A stretch of 64,000 nucleotides of DNA from JBBRYB01 sp038238115 (GTDB lineage: Bacteria; Actinomycetota; Actinomycetes; Propionibacteriales; Nocardioidaceae), in contig JBBRYB010000012.1 in assembly GCA_038238115.1 (NCBI GenBank), positions 1 to 64,000 on the forward strand, read 5' to 3'. Both the position numbers and the translations under genes were made by a program. This document shows positions 50,852 to 59,711 of this stretch, piece after piece. Each line of letters opens with the position of its first letter. The stretch's first letter is position 1. Under the pieces are notes generated by a model that was not told where the DNA came from, did not search any database, and saw only the letters and a program-made list of their open reading frames with translations.

Positions 50852-51621
50852 TGAGGAGTGACGTAGGCGCCGGACAGGCCACCGTCGACGAGGAACGTGG
50901 ACGCATTGACGAAGCTCGACTCGTCGCTCGCGAGGAACAAAACGGCGTTGGCGATCTCCTCCGGCTCTGCGAAGCGGCCTGCTGGGATGTGCACCAGCCG
51001 GCGCTGCGCACGCTCGGGGTCAGTCGCGAAAAGCTCTTGCAGCAGCGGAGTGTTGACGGGTCCAGGACACAGCGCATTGACGCGGATGCCCTCTCGCGCG
51101 AACTGCACACCGAGCTCTCGACTCATCGCCAACACACCACCCTTGCTGGCCGTGTATGAGATCTGCGACGTCGCGGCGCCCATCACCGCTACGAACGACG
51201 CGGTGTTGATGATCGAGCCGCGGCCTTGTTGACGCATGTAGGGCAGCACGGCCTTGCAGCACAGGTAGACACTCGTCAGGTTCACGTCCTGCACCCGCCG
51301 CCATGCGTCGAGTCCCGTCTCGAGGATTGACGCGTCGTCCGGAGGGGAGATGCCCGCGTTGTTGAACGCGACGTCGACCCTGCCTCCGACCGCCTGCGCC
51401 TCGGCGAAGAGGGCGTCCACCTCCCCAGCGTCGGTCACGTCGACACGTATGTAGGTGCCGGCGACCTCCTCGGCGAGGTCAGGTCCGTGGGCGTCGTCGA
51501 CGTCGCCGATCACGACGTGGGCGCCCTCCTTGGCGAAGCGTCGCACGGTCGCCAGTCCGATCCCGCTGCAGCCGCCGGTGACCACGGCGGTGCGGCCTTC
51601 GAGGCGCGGGCGCTGCGTCAT
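50848..51621 (-). CDS. Short-chain dehydrogenase/reductase
   Basis: A 257-residue classical SDR: TGGCSGIG cofactor motif (16-23), NNAG (near 88), catalytic Ser in the NTASF region and YTASK (Y157-type). C-terminal FLVDGGLSGAY is standard. The ATG at 51621 overlaps the aldehyde dehydrogenase stop. In this operon it probably oxidises an alcohol or amine-derived intermediate. No PuuB-type flavin amine oxidase is present, so it might take part in replacing that step (inference). Confidence 0.9.
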   Translation of the reverse strand: MTQRPRLEGRTAVVTGGCSGIGLATVRRFAKEGAHVVIGDVDDAHGPDLAEEVAGTYIRVDVTDAGEVDALFAEAQAVGGRVDVAFNNAGISPPDDASILETGLDAWRRVQDVNLTSVYLCCKAVLPYMRQQGRGSIINTASFVAVMGAATSQISYTASKGGVLAMSRELGVQFAREGIRVNALCPGPVNTPLLQELFATDPERAQRRLVHIPAGRFAEPEEIANAVLFLASDESSFVNASTFLVDGGLSGAYVTPQ

Positions 51622-53000
51622 GGTGAGGGGTCCTCCGTGCTGATGAAGACATTCTTGACGTCGGTAAAGGAGTCCAGGGCGTTCGGGCCGAGCTCGCGGC
51701 CGAGCCCCGAGCGCTTGAAGCCGCCGAACGGCGTCGAGTAGCGGACCGACGCGTGCGAGTTGACGCTCAGGTTGCCGGCCTCGACACCACGAGAGACCCG
51801 GATCGCCCGACCGACGTCGCGCGTCCAGATCGAGCCCGACAGCCCGTAGTCGCTGGCGTTGGCGGCGGCGATCGCGTCGGCCTCGTCGGTGAAGGGCAGT
51901 ACGGCGACGACGGGTCCGAACACCTCCTCCCGCCACACCCGGTCGTCGCGAGACGCCGGCAGCACAACCGTCGGCGGATACCAGAAGCCGGCACCCTCGG
52001 GCGCGCTGCCACGGAACGCGACATCGACCGAGTCGCCCTCGACGTACGACGACACGCGGTCTCGCTGCAGCCCGCTGATCAGCGGACCCATGTCGGCGCT
52101 CTCGCTCGCCGGATCTGTCACGTTCACCGCAGCCACCGCTGGTTCGAGCAGTTCGAGGAAGCGGTCGTAGACGCCTCGCTCCACGAGGATGCGGCTGCGG
52201 GCGCAGCAGTCCTGGCCGGCGTTGTCGAAGACGCCGCCCGGGGCCGACGCTGCAGCCTGCTCGAGGTCGGCGTCCGCGAAGACGATGTTGGCGCTCTTGC
52301 CGCCGAGCTCGAGGGTCACCCGCTTCACCTGCTCCGCGCAGCCGGCCATGATGGCCTGGCCGACTTCGGTGGATCCGGTGAAGCACACCTTGCGCACGTC
52401 GGGATGCGTGACGAACCGCGCTCCGACCACCGACCCCTTGCCGGCGAGCACGGTGAAGACGCCCTCGGGGAGCCCGGCTTCACGGGCCAGCTCGTCCAGC
52501 CGTAGCGCGGTCAACGGCGTCAGCTCGGCAGGCTTGAGCACCACGGTATTGCCTGCCGCCAGGGCCGGCGCGAACCCCCAACCGGCGATCGGCATCGGGA
52601 AGTTCCAGGGCACGATGATCCCGACGACCCCCAGGGCCTCCTTGAACGTGATGTCGACTCCGCCGGCCACCGGGATCTGCTGTCCCAGTAGGCGCTCCGG
52701 CGCCGCGGAGTAGTACTGCAGCACGTCGCGGACATTGCCTGCCTCCCAGCGCGCGTTGCTGATCGTGTGGCCCGAGTTGGCGACCTCCAGACCGGCCAGC
52801 TCCTCGATCGCGGTGTCTACCGCCTCGGAGAAGCGGCGCAGCAAGCGTGCGCGGTCGGAAGGGGAGACGGTCCGCCAGGTCTCGAAGGCAACCCGCGCCC
52901 GGGTGATGGCAGCGTCCGTGTCCTCGACCGTGGCGAGCGGGACGCTGTCGATGACATGCTCGGTCGCCGGATCGACGACCTCGTGCACGACCGTGGCCAC
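51618..53000 (-). CDS. Aldehyde dehydrogenase (gamma-glutamyl-aminobutyraldehyde dehydrogenase type)
   Basis: A 460-residue NAD(P)-dependent ALDH. The catalytic Cys is in DNAGQDCCARSRI, the general-base Glu in TLELGGKSANIV, the cofactor motif is FTGSTEVGQ and WNFPMPIAGWG is the conserved nucleotide-binding segment. Context in a glutamine-synthetase/amidohydrolase operon points to a gamma-glutamylated aminoaldehyde as substrate. ATG three bases after the synthetase stop. Confidence 0.92.
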   Translation of the reverse strand: MATVVHEVVDPATEHVIDSVPLATVEDTDAAITRARVAFETWRTVSPSDRARLLRRFSEAVDTAIEELAGLEVANSGHTISNARWEAGNVRDVLQYYSAAPERLLGQQIPVAGGVDITFKEALGVVGIIVPWNFPMPIAGWGFAPALAAGNTVVLKPAELTPLTALRLDELAREAGLPEGVFTVLAGKGSVVGARFVTHPDVRKVCFTGSTEVGQAIMAGCAEQVKRVTLELGGKSANIVFADADLEQAAASAPGGVFDNAGQDCCARSRILVERGVYDRFLELLEPAVAAVNVTDPASESADMGPLISGLQRDRVSSYVEGDSVDVAFRGSAPEGAGFWYPPTVVLPASRDDRVWREEVFGPVVAVLPFTDEADAIAAANASDYGLSGSIWTRDVGRAIRVSRGVEAGNLSVNSHASVRYSTPFGGFKRSGLGRELGPNALDSFTDVKNVFISTEDPSP

Positions 53001-53003
53001 TGT

Positions 53004-54404
53004 CTACAGCCTTTCGAATCCGCGGAAGCGCTCCCAGTCGGTGACAGCCGCGTTGAAGGCCGCCAGCTCGACGTCAGCGGCGTTGACGTAGTGGTCCACG
53101 ACATCGTCACCGAAGGCTTCCCGGGCGAGCGCCGAACCCGCGAAGAGGTCCCGGGCACGAGTCAGGGTCGAGGGGACGCGCGTCTTGTCGGACTCGTAGG
53201 CGTTGCCGACGAACGCAGGTTCGAGCTCCAGCTTGTTCTCGATGCCATGGAGCCCCCCGGCCAGCATCGCGGCGCAGGCCAGATAGGGGTTGACGTCCCC
53301 GCCGGGCAGCCGGTTCTCCACCCGAAGCCCAGCTCCGTGGCCGACGACGCGCAGCGAGCAGGTGCGGTTGTCGTGGCCCCAGGCGATGGCGGTAGGCGCG
53401 AATGACCCGGGCTGGAACCGCTTGTAGGAGTTGACGTTTGGCGCATAACACAGCGTGAACTCCTCCATGGTGGCCTGGATGCCGGCGACGAACCGTTCGA
53501 AGAGCGGGGTCGGCCCGTTTCCCTCGTCGAAGACGACCTCGCCGTCGGCGCCGCGCAGGCTCATGTGGATGTGGCAGGAGTTGCCCTCGCGCTCGTCGTA
53601 CTTGGCCATGAACGTCAGCGCCTTGCCCTGCAGCGCGGCGATCTCCTTGGCACCATTCTTGTAGACGCTGTGGTTGTCTGCTGTGGTCACCGCCTCGTCG
53701 AAGCGGAAGGCGATCTCGTGCTGCCCGAGGTTGCACTCGCCCTTGGCCGATTCCACGACCAACCCCGATCCGTGCATGCCGTTGCGGATGGCGCGCAGCA
53801 GTGGCTCGACCCGAGTGGTGCCGAGGAGCGAGTAGTCTACGTTGTACTGGTTCGAAGGGTTGAGACGGCGGTATGCCGACGACCAGGCCTGCTCGTAGGT
53901 GTCGTCGAAGACGATGAACTCGAGCTCGGTGCCGGCGAAGGCGACCAGGTCGCGTTCCGCTGCACGAGTGACCTGGCGCTTCAGGATCTGCCGCGGCGAC
54001 TGGGCGACCGGCGAGTGGTCGGCATCGAGCCACGCCAGGTCGCACTGGACCATCGCCGTGCTCGGCATCCAGGGCACCCAGCGGAGCGTGTCGAGGTCGA
54101 GCACGAACTCCATGTCGCCGTACCCGCCCTCCCAGGAGCTGATCGCGTAGCCGCCGACCGTGTTCATGTCGACGTCCACGGCGAGCAGGTAGTTGCAGCC
54201 CTCGGTACCGTGCTCGAGGACCGAGTCGAGGAAGAAGTCAGCATGCATCCGCTTGCCCTGGAGCCGGCCCTGCATGTCGGTGAATGCGACGATCACCGTG
54301 TCGACAGCGCCGCTCGCGATCTCGGTGCGGAGCCGCTCAACGGTGAGCAGGCCGGCTCGGCCGGCCGGGTCCAGCCGTGGACGCGTGCTCTCGGGGGTGC
54401 TCAC
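53004..54404 (-). CDS. Glutamine synthetase-like gamma-glutamyl-amine ligase (PuuA/GlnA3 type)
   Basis: A 466-residue GS-fold ligase. The ATP/metal motifs are ELEFIVFDDTYEQ, ESAKGECNLGQHE, GNSCHIHMSL and APTAIAWGHDNRTCSLRV. This branch, typified by PuuA and actinomycete GlnA3, glutamylates polyamines or monoamines and not ammonia. The GTG at 54404 overlaps the regulator stop (GTGA) and has GAAGGA upstream. Its context with amine permease, ALDH and C26 hydrolase supports the amine role over nitrogen assimilation. Confidence 0.9.
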   Translation of the reverse strand: MSTPESTRPRLDPAGRAGLLTVERLRTEIASGAVDTVIVAFTDMQGRLQGKRMHADFFLDSVLEHGTEGCNYLLAVDVDMNTVGGYAISSWEGGYGDMEFVLDLDTLRWVPWMPSTAMVQCDLAWLDADHSPVAQSPRQILKRQVTRAAERDLVAFAGTELEFIVFDDTYEQAWSSAYRRLNPSNQYNVDYSLLGTTRVEPLLRAIRNGMHGSGLVVESAKGECNLGQHEIAFRFDEAVTTADNHSVYKNGAKEIAALQGKALTFMAKYDEREGNSCHIHMSLRGADGEVVFDEGNGPTPLFERFVAGIQATMEEFTLCYAPNVNSYKRFQPGSFAPTAIAWGHDNRTCSLRVVGHGAGLRVENRLPGGDVNPYLACAAMLAGGLHGIENKLELEPAFVGNAYESDKTRVPSTLTRARDLFAGSALAREAFGDDVVDHYVNAADVELAAFNAAVTDWERFRGFERL

Positions 54405-55240
54405 AGGTCGTGGTTCCTTCTCGATGATGACTCGTCCACTCCGAGGAGGCCTCGAAGCAGCGCGGCGCTCGCGTCGCAGTGGCACTCCATGACACCACGC
54501 GCCTGGTCGGGATCGCCGGACAGGATCGCCTCGACGATGCTGGCGTGCTCGGCATTGGAGTGGCTGATGTTGACGGACAGGACAGGGATCGCCGTCAGCA
54601 TGTCGTGGAGGTCACGCTGCACCTCGGTGACGAGGTCAAGCAGCCGCCTGGAGCCCGACAACCGGGCGATGGCGAGGTGCAGACGGCTGTCGGCCTGGCG
54701 GTGCAACACCGGGTCGGCCGCTGCCGCCACCTCGTGCGAAGCGGTGCGCAGCCAGGCGCGCTGGTCGGGCGTGAGGTCGGTGGTGGCGGCGACGAAGGCG
54801 GCTCCAGGTTCGACGACGCGGCGTAGGATCAGGGCGTCGCGGCAGCGGTCCAGGTCGGCCTCGACGCGTGACTTCGCGGCCGTACGACGGTCGAGCTCGT
54901 CGGCTGCGAATGCGGTCGGGTTTGCCTGGGTGACCTGGGTGCCGCCACCGCGGCCTGCGCGCGTCTTGACGAGTCCGGCCTGGCGCAGCGCCGCCATCGC
55001 CTCGCGCAACGTGGCGCGGCTGACCCGCATCGAGGCGGCCAGCTCGCGCTCCGGTGGAAGCCGGTCACCTTCGGCGAAGACGCCGAGTCTGATGGCGGTG
55101 GCGAGCTGCTCGACGGTGGCCTCGAAGGCGTTGGTCCCCCTTACCGGCCGCAGCAGCACGGAGGTCAGACCGGTACCCTCAGCCGGCCACTCGCTCGGCG
55201 CACGTTCGGTCATGGCAGGAGTGGTCGACAACGCTGTCAA
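54401..55240 (-). CDS. GntR/FadR-family (FCD) regulator of the amine operon
   Basis: A 279-residue regulator with a winged HTH (LPPERELAASMRVSRATLREA, near residue 62) and an FCD effector domain (RRVVEPGAAFVAA, LHLAIARLSGSRRL, HASIVEAILSGDPDQA). A TTG start at 55240 overlaps the permease stop (TTGA), matching the chain of four-base overlaps in this operon; an in-frame ATG at 55213 is the alternative. Being inside the operon suggests autoregulation in response to a pathway intermediate. Confidence 0.87.
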   Translation of the reverse strand: MTALSTTPAMTERAPSEWPAEGTGLTSVLLRPVRGTNAFEATVEQLATAIRLGVFAEGDRLPPERELAASMRVSRATLREAMAALRQAGLVKTRAGRGGGTQVTQANPTAFAADELDRRTAAKSRVEADLDRCRDALILRRVVEPGAAFVAATTDLTPDQRAWLRTASHEVAAAADPVLHRQADSRLHLAIARLSGSRRLLDLVTEVQRDLHDMLTAIPVLSVNISHSNAEHASIVEAILSGDPDQARGVMECHCDASAALLRGLLGVDESSSRRNHDL

Positions 55241-56805
55241 GCGGTCGGGTCCGGTACGTCGGCGAGCTCAGGGGCGATGGGCTTGGCGATCATGAAGTTC
55301 TCCTTGCCAACCGCGAACCAGGTCACGGTTGCCAGCAGCAGCACGGCGAGCACCGCCAACGGCGCGTAGTTGAAGGTCGCCCACGTGTTTCCGGGCGAAT
55401 ATTGGGGAAGCATGAACAAGATGACGATCACGCCGACCCACACCACGGCGATCCAGCCGATCGGCGCGCTCCACCGGCCGAGGCTCCACACGCCCGGCGC
55501 GAAGTCGGGGTTGGTGCGGCGGAGGAAGATGGGAGTCGCATAGGCGATGTACAGACCGATGACGGCGATCGAGACCACCGCGAAGAATGCCACCAGGTTC
55601 TTGATCGCGGGCAGGGTCAAGACGACCGAGCAGACGACGCACAGCCAGATGGAGTTCGTCGGAGTGCCGGTACGCGGGTTCACTTTGGCCCAGAGCCGGG
55701 AGCCGGGCAGCGCGTGGTCGCGGCTGAACGCATACGACATCCGGGAGTTCGCGGTCACCGATGCCATGCCGCAGAAGAACTGGGCGACTGCCGCGATGAG
55801 CAGCATGAACTCACCGGTCGTCCTGCCTGCCGCGTCGATGAAGATCTGGGCCGGGGGCAGGCCGGTCGCGCTTGCTCGCTCCGCCGTGTAGTCCTGGATG
55901 GCCGCGGTGACCGCGATCAGGAGCACCCAACCGGCGATGATCGAGACCCACACGCTGCGCACGATCGCCTTGGGTGCCTCGACCTGGGCGCTCACGGTCT
56001 CCTCGGCGACGTGAGCCGAAGCGTCGTACCCGGTGAGGGTGTACTGCGTCATGAGCAGACCGATGAGGAACGCGTAGACAGGCGCACCCGCGAACGTGAA
56101 GCCGGTCTCGTTCACGTAGTGGGTGAACGTCCACGACAGGCTTTGGTGGTTGTCAGGAACGAAGACCAGGATCCCTACGATGATCGCGACCCCGACAAGG
56201 TGCCACCATGCGCTCACGTCGCTGAGCAGCTTGACAACGGTCACGCCGAACGTGTTGAGCAGCCCGTGCAGCGCGATGATGATCAGGAAGGCGATGAACG
56301 TGGTGGCCAGCGTGACCTTCACGTCGAAGACCAGGTTGAGCAGCGCCATCCAGGTCACCGCGGCGCCGTAGTCGATCGATGCCGTGACCGCGACCTCACC
56401 CATGAAGTTGAACCATCCGGTGTACCAGGCCCATTGCCTGTTGTTCTTGGTGGCCAGCTTGCCCGCCCACCAGTAGAGTCCGCCGGCGGTCGGGTAGCGC
56501 GAACAGATCTCCGCCATGGCCATCGCGACGCAGAGCACGAACAGGCCCACGATGGGCCACCCGATGTTGATGGCAACGGGACCTCCCGCGTCCATGGCCA
56601 GGTAGTACGTGGTGATGCATCCGGCCAGGATCGAGATGATAGAGAACGAGACGGCGAAGTTTGAGAAGCCGGTCATCCCCCGGTGAAGCTCCTGCTCGTA
56701 GCCGAGTTCGGCGAGGAGATCGGAGTCGGACTGATGCGAGTCGGACTGGTGCGGGTCGGGCTGGTTGGGGTCGGACTTCGACACGGGTGGAGGTGTGGAC
56801 GCCAT
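55237..56805 (-). CDS. APC-family amino acid/amine permease (PuuP-like)
   Basis: A 522-residue, 12-helix amino acid-polyamine-organocation transporter. Helix 1 carries FSNFAVSFSIISILAG, and GGPVAINIGWPIVG and YPTAGGLYWWAGKLA are family signatures. The N-terminus is a short low-complexity tail with repeated D(P/S)(N/H)Q(P/S)D units. ATG at 56805 with GAGGAGG five bases upstream. It is the first gene of the amine operon, so it probably imports the substrate that the synthetase glutamylates. Confidence 0.9.
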   Translation of the reverse strand: MASTPPPVSKSDPNQPDPHQSDSHQSDSDLLAELGYEQELHRGMTGFSNFAVSFSIISILAGCITTYYLAMDAGGPVAINIGWPIVGLFVLCVAMAMAEICSRYPTAGGLYWWAGKLATKNNRQWAWYTGWFNFMGEVAVTASIDYGAAVTWMALLNLVFDVKVTLATTFIAFLIIIALHGLLNTFGVTVVKLLSDVSAWWHLVGVAIIVGILVFVPDNHQSLSWTFTHYVNETGFTFAGAPVYAFLIGLLMTQYTLTGYDASAHVAEETVSAQVEAPKAIVRSVWVSIIAGWVLLIAVTAAIQDYTAERASATGLPPAQIFIDAAGRTTGEFMLLIAAVAQFFCGMASVTANSRMSYAFSRDHALPGSRLWAKVNPRTGTPTNSIWLCVVCSVVLTLPAIKNLVAFFAVVSIAVIGLYIAYATPIFLRRTNPDFAPGVWSLGRWSAPIGWIAVVWVGVIVILFMLPQYSPGNTWATFNYAPLAVLAVLLLATVTWFAVGKENFMIAKPIAPELADVPDPTA

Positions 56806-57270
56806 GGCGCCTCCTCGGGAGGGCGGCTCATCGAGCCGGAACCTGACAGGTGTCTGGCATCTTGGACCCACTCCGGCTCGCAAGTCAAGGGTCTGACTCC
56901 ATACCAAAGCGCTGCACCCTCCCTGCCAGGCCGCTGGGGACTGTGGCGCCTGCACCCGCGCCGGGCCATCCCCGCACCCCCGCCCCGGGCCAGGGCCCCG
57001 GGCTGCGTTTCCCATGTGCACATGGCAAGCGCATGGCGGCGGGAGGGTGGGGAAGGGTGCGGCGGGACCGGCCGACGGAGAAGTGGGTCGGGCCCGCGCG
57101 GATTTCGCCGACCGTGAGGTGGAACGGGCGGGGGCCCGAGGACAAGGTCACGAACCACGGCGTCAGGCAAACTCTAGGGTCAGACACCCGGGGGGCAGGC
57201 CACCGGGGGGCGGGCAGCTCCGGGGTCAGGCAACTCTGGGGGCAGGCAACTCCGGGCAACCCGCGCGGGT

Positions 57271-57412
57271 CAACTCCGGGTCAGGCGACTCCGGGGTCAG
57301 GCCACCCGGAGGTTCAGCAACTCCGGGTCAGGCGACTCCGGGGTCAGGCCACCCGGAGGTTCAGCAACTCCGGGTCAGGCAACTCCGGGGGTCAGGCCAC
57401 CCGGAGGTTCAG
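57271..57412. repeat. 47-bp tandem repeat in the sigma factor-permease intergenic region
   Basis: Three consecutive units beginning CAACTCCGGGTCAGGC start at 57271, 57318 and 57365. The first two are identical 47-mers; the third is 48 bases with one substitution and one insertion. A degenerate fourth unit follows, and shorter GGGTCAGGCAACTCC-like blocks extend from about 57160 to 57450. The surrounding 56806-57452 interval has no gene that I can support, and carries the amine operon promoter at its left end. Confidence 0.85.
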
Positions 57413-57452
57413 CAACTCCGCGGTCAGCCAACCGGGGGCAGGTAACTCCGGG

Positions 57453-58379
57453 TCAGGCGACGGCTTCGGCCTTGCAGGCAGGCTCAGTGGGGCATTCAGC
57501 CTGGCCTGCGGTGGCGGCCGGGGCGATGTCTTCGGTCATTGTCGCTTCGCCCAGCTGGGCGCGGAGCTGCTTGAGGATCCGGCTGAGCAGCCGCGATACC
57601 TGCATCTGCGTGACGCCGAACTCCTGCGCGATGCGCGCCTGCGTCCACTCGTGGAAGAAGCGCAGGTAGACGATCCGCTGGTCTCGCTCGGACAGCTTGC
57701 TGCACAGCGGCCTGAGCGCGACGACGGCTTCGGCCCGCTCGAAGCTGGGGTCCGTGTCCCCCAGCACGTCCGCGAGCGAGGCGCCGGCGTCCTCGCCGGT
57801 GTTGCTCGGCCGGTCCAGCGAGCTCGGTGAGAAGCAGCCGTCGGCCGCAAGGGCCTCAGTGACGTCCTTGGTCTGCAGCTTGAGCTCAGCGGCGATCTCG
57901 GCCGCGGTGGGGATCCGGCCGGTGGAGTGCATGAGCCGCGCGGAGGCGGTCGTGATCTCCGCCTGGAGCTCCTGGATGCGCCGCGGAGGCTTGACGACCC
58001 ACGCGTTGTCGCGAAAGAACCGCTTCACCTCACCGAGGATCGTCGGCACGGCATAGCTCAAGAAGTTGTCACTCTTGTCGGGGTCGAAGCCGGACGCGGC
58101 CTTGACGAGACCCAGACAGGCGACCTGGACGAGGTCATCGACCGGAACGCCACGGTTGCGGTAGCGCATCACGATCGACTCGGCGACTTCGATGTTGAGG
58201 AGCACGACCTCCTCTTGGATCCGCTCGGCGGCCGCGGCGTCGGCACCGATGGCCGAGCACAGAAGCTCACGGGTCCGCGCGGCGCGGTCGTAGTGCGTAC
58301 CGTCACCATGAGGGAATTCAGCGGGGTTGAGAGAGTGAAGATGACCCGAGACGTCCTCGTTGGTGAAGATGGGAGACAA
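57453..58379 (-). CDS. SigB/SigF-family RNA polymerase sigma factor
   Basis: A 308-residue sigma-70 family protein with region 2 (VPVDDLVQVACLGLVKAASGFDP, FLSYAVPTILGEVKRFFRD), region 3 (RRIQELQAEI) and region 4 (LSERDQRIVYLRFFHEWTQ, EFGVTQMQVSRLLSRILKQL). This is the stress/sporulation SigB/F/G subfamily. The start is TTG at 58379 with GAAGGG six bases upstream; no ATG is available. No anti-sigma factor gene is adjacent, unusual for the family, so control may be by a distant partner. Confidence 0.9.
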   Translation of the reverse strand: MSPIFTNEDVSGHLHSLNPAEFPHGDGTHYDRAARTRELLCSAIGADAAAAERIQEEVVLLNIEVAESIVMRYRNRGVPVDDLVQVACLGLVKAASGFDPDKSDNFLSYAVPTILGEVKRFFRDNAWVVKPPRRIQELQAEITTASARLMHSTGRIPTAAEIAAELKLQTKDVTEALAADGCFSPSSLDRPSNTGEDAGASLADVLGDTDPSFERAEAVVALRPLCSKLSERDQRIVYLRFFHEWTQARIAQEFGVTQMQVSRLLSRILKQLRAQLGEATMTEDIAPAATAGQAECPTEPACKAEAVA

Positions 58380-58404
58380 AGTATGCCCTTCGCGAAGATT
58401 AGGT

Positions 58405-58430
58405 CACGTGGCAGTTGTCTCAACCACGTG
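58405..58430. promoter_or_regulatory. Inverted repeat upstream of the sigma factor gene
   Basis: CACGTGG (58405-58411) and CCACGTG (58424-58430) form perfect 7-base arms around a 12-base spacer, 26 bases upstream of the TTG start. It may be an operator or a hairpin in the mRNA leader. Confidence 0.45.
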
Positions 58431-58496
58431 GATACTCAAGCACCAATACCTGGATACTTCAAGGCCCGGTCTCACCAAACCTGTGAACCGTGTTCG

Positions 58497-59678
58497 TCAA
58501 CGGTTGCGAAACGCGGTGATCGACTTGCGCAGCCGACCCGCCGCGCGCCTGGCCGTGGGCTCACGGGGCGAGGCGGCACAGTCAGCTGCGCGGATGTGCT
58601 CGAGCAGCTCGAGGATCCCGTCGACACCGTCGTGGGGGCCCACCGGAGGCGGCGGCACGGGTGACTCTCGCCGCATGAGCTCCTCTTGGAGCCGTGCGAT
58701 AGTCCAGTCGCTGGCCTCGTCGAGCTCGTCGTCGGTCACCGACTCGATGGATCGCGCGTTCGGCGACGGTGGCCGCCAGCCCAGGTCGTGGAGATCGCCC
58801 ACGACGTCGTATCCGGCCGCGCGTACGGAGGCGACCATGTCGCTGGTGCACTCCGCCAGCCACTGCTGCGACGTGTCGGGGAGCCGGATCGGGTCTCCTC
58901 GGCGCTTCGCCAGGATCTCGCTGGCCAGCAGCTTGCGCGTCCACTGGTGGCGCTGGCGGTCGGTGAATCGCTCGTCCTGGACGGCGTGCACCTTTCGAAG
59001 CAGCTCAGACTCGACCGGGCCCAGTGACACGTTCTTCTTCGGCACGTCGGCGTCGTACCCAGTCGGATCGAGCCCGAGCGCGCGTGCATAGCGTCTCCAC
59101 AGCAGCGTCGCGTCGCTGGCATCGGACGGCACAGTCACGATGTGTACGCGGTGTGGCGGGACGCCGGTGGACCACCGCCGGGCGATGTCGGGCAGGTCCT
59201 GAACTCCCCAGAACCAGCGGCCCTTGGCCTCGCGGTCTCGCACCCGCTGCAGGAACACGTGGTAGGGCGTGGCGAGACCACTCTTGACCTGCTCCTGCCA
59301 CGCCGCAGGCAGCTGTTTGTGCAGCGCCCGCGCGGTGAGCACGATATGGATCTCGGCCTGTTTGAGCCGCGACTTGGCTGCATCAGCCTGCGTGGACGTA
59401 GCGGGGGCGAGCAGCTCGTGGCTGATGACTGCGTCGTCGCCCCATCGGTTCACCTGCTGCATCAATCGCGGCCAGGCCGTCTCCACATCGACATGGAGGT
59501 CGCGCTTGAGGCTGCTTCGGCTCGTGACGCCCTTGGCGGCGACGTAGTGCGACTTGAAGCGGCCGGGGAGGAGGAGGCCGTCGCGCTTGAGCCGTTCGGC
59601 GTTCTGCCACAAGATCGCCTGCAGATACGTCGTCCCCGACTTCGGGGTGCCGACGTGCAGAAAAATGCGCTTGGCCAT
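58497..59678 (-). CDS. Sulfotransferase-like protein
   Basis: A 393-residue protein with an N-terminal PAPS-binding-type P-loop, HVGTPKSGTTYLQ (residues 7-19). Further segments WFWGVQDLPDIARRW and VHIVTVP resemble actinobacterial sulfotransferase-family proteins. The ATG at 59678 has GAGG upstream. It is the second of two tandem paralogues; the products share the same start, the QDLP segment and the VHxVTVP strand. Probably modifies cell-envelope glycans or lipids; acceptor unknown. Confidence 0.8.
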   Translation of the reverse strand: MAKRIFLHVGTPKSGTTYLQAILWQNAERLKRDGLLLPGRFKSHYVAAKGVTSRSSLKRDLHVDVETAWPRLMQQVNRWGDDAVISHELLAPATSTQADAAKSRLKQAEIHIVLTARALHKQLPAAWQEQVKSGLATPYHVFLQRVRDREAKGRWFWGVQDLPDIARRWSTGVPPHRVHIVTVPSDASDATLLWRRYARALGLDPTGYDADVPKKNVSLGPVESELLRKVHAVQDERFTDRQRHQWTRKLLASEILAKRRGDPIRLPDTSQQWLAECTSDMVASVRAAGYDVVGDLHDLGWRPPSPNARSIESVTDDELDEASDWTIARLQEELMRRESPVPPPPVGPHDGVDGILELLEHIRAADCAASPREPTARRAAGRLRKSITAFRNR

Positions 59679-59711
59679 CGTGGATCCTCGCCTCCCCTCT
59701 GGCCCCAAACC

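Noticed and set aside
53004..54404. Housekeeping glutamine synthetase GlnA
   Set aside because: The operon partners (amine permease, ALDH, C26 hydrolase, FCD regulator) point to a glutamyl-amine ligase.
57160..57450. Possible CRISPR array
   Set aside because: The repeats are directly tandem with no unique spacers, and no cas genes are in the window.
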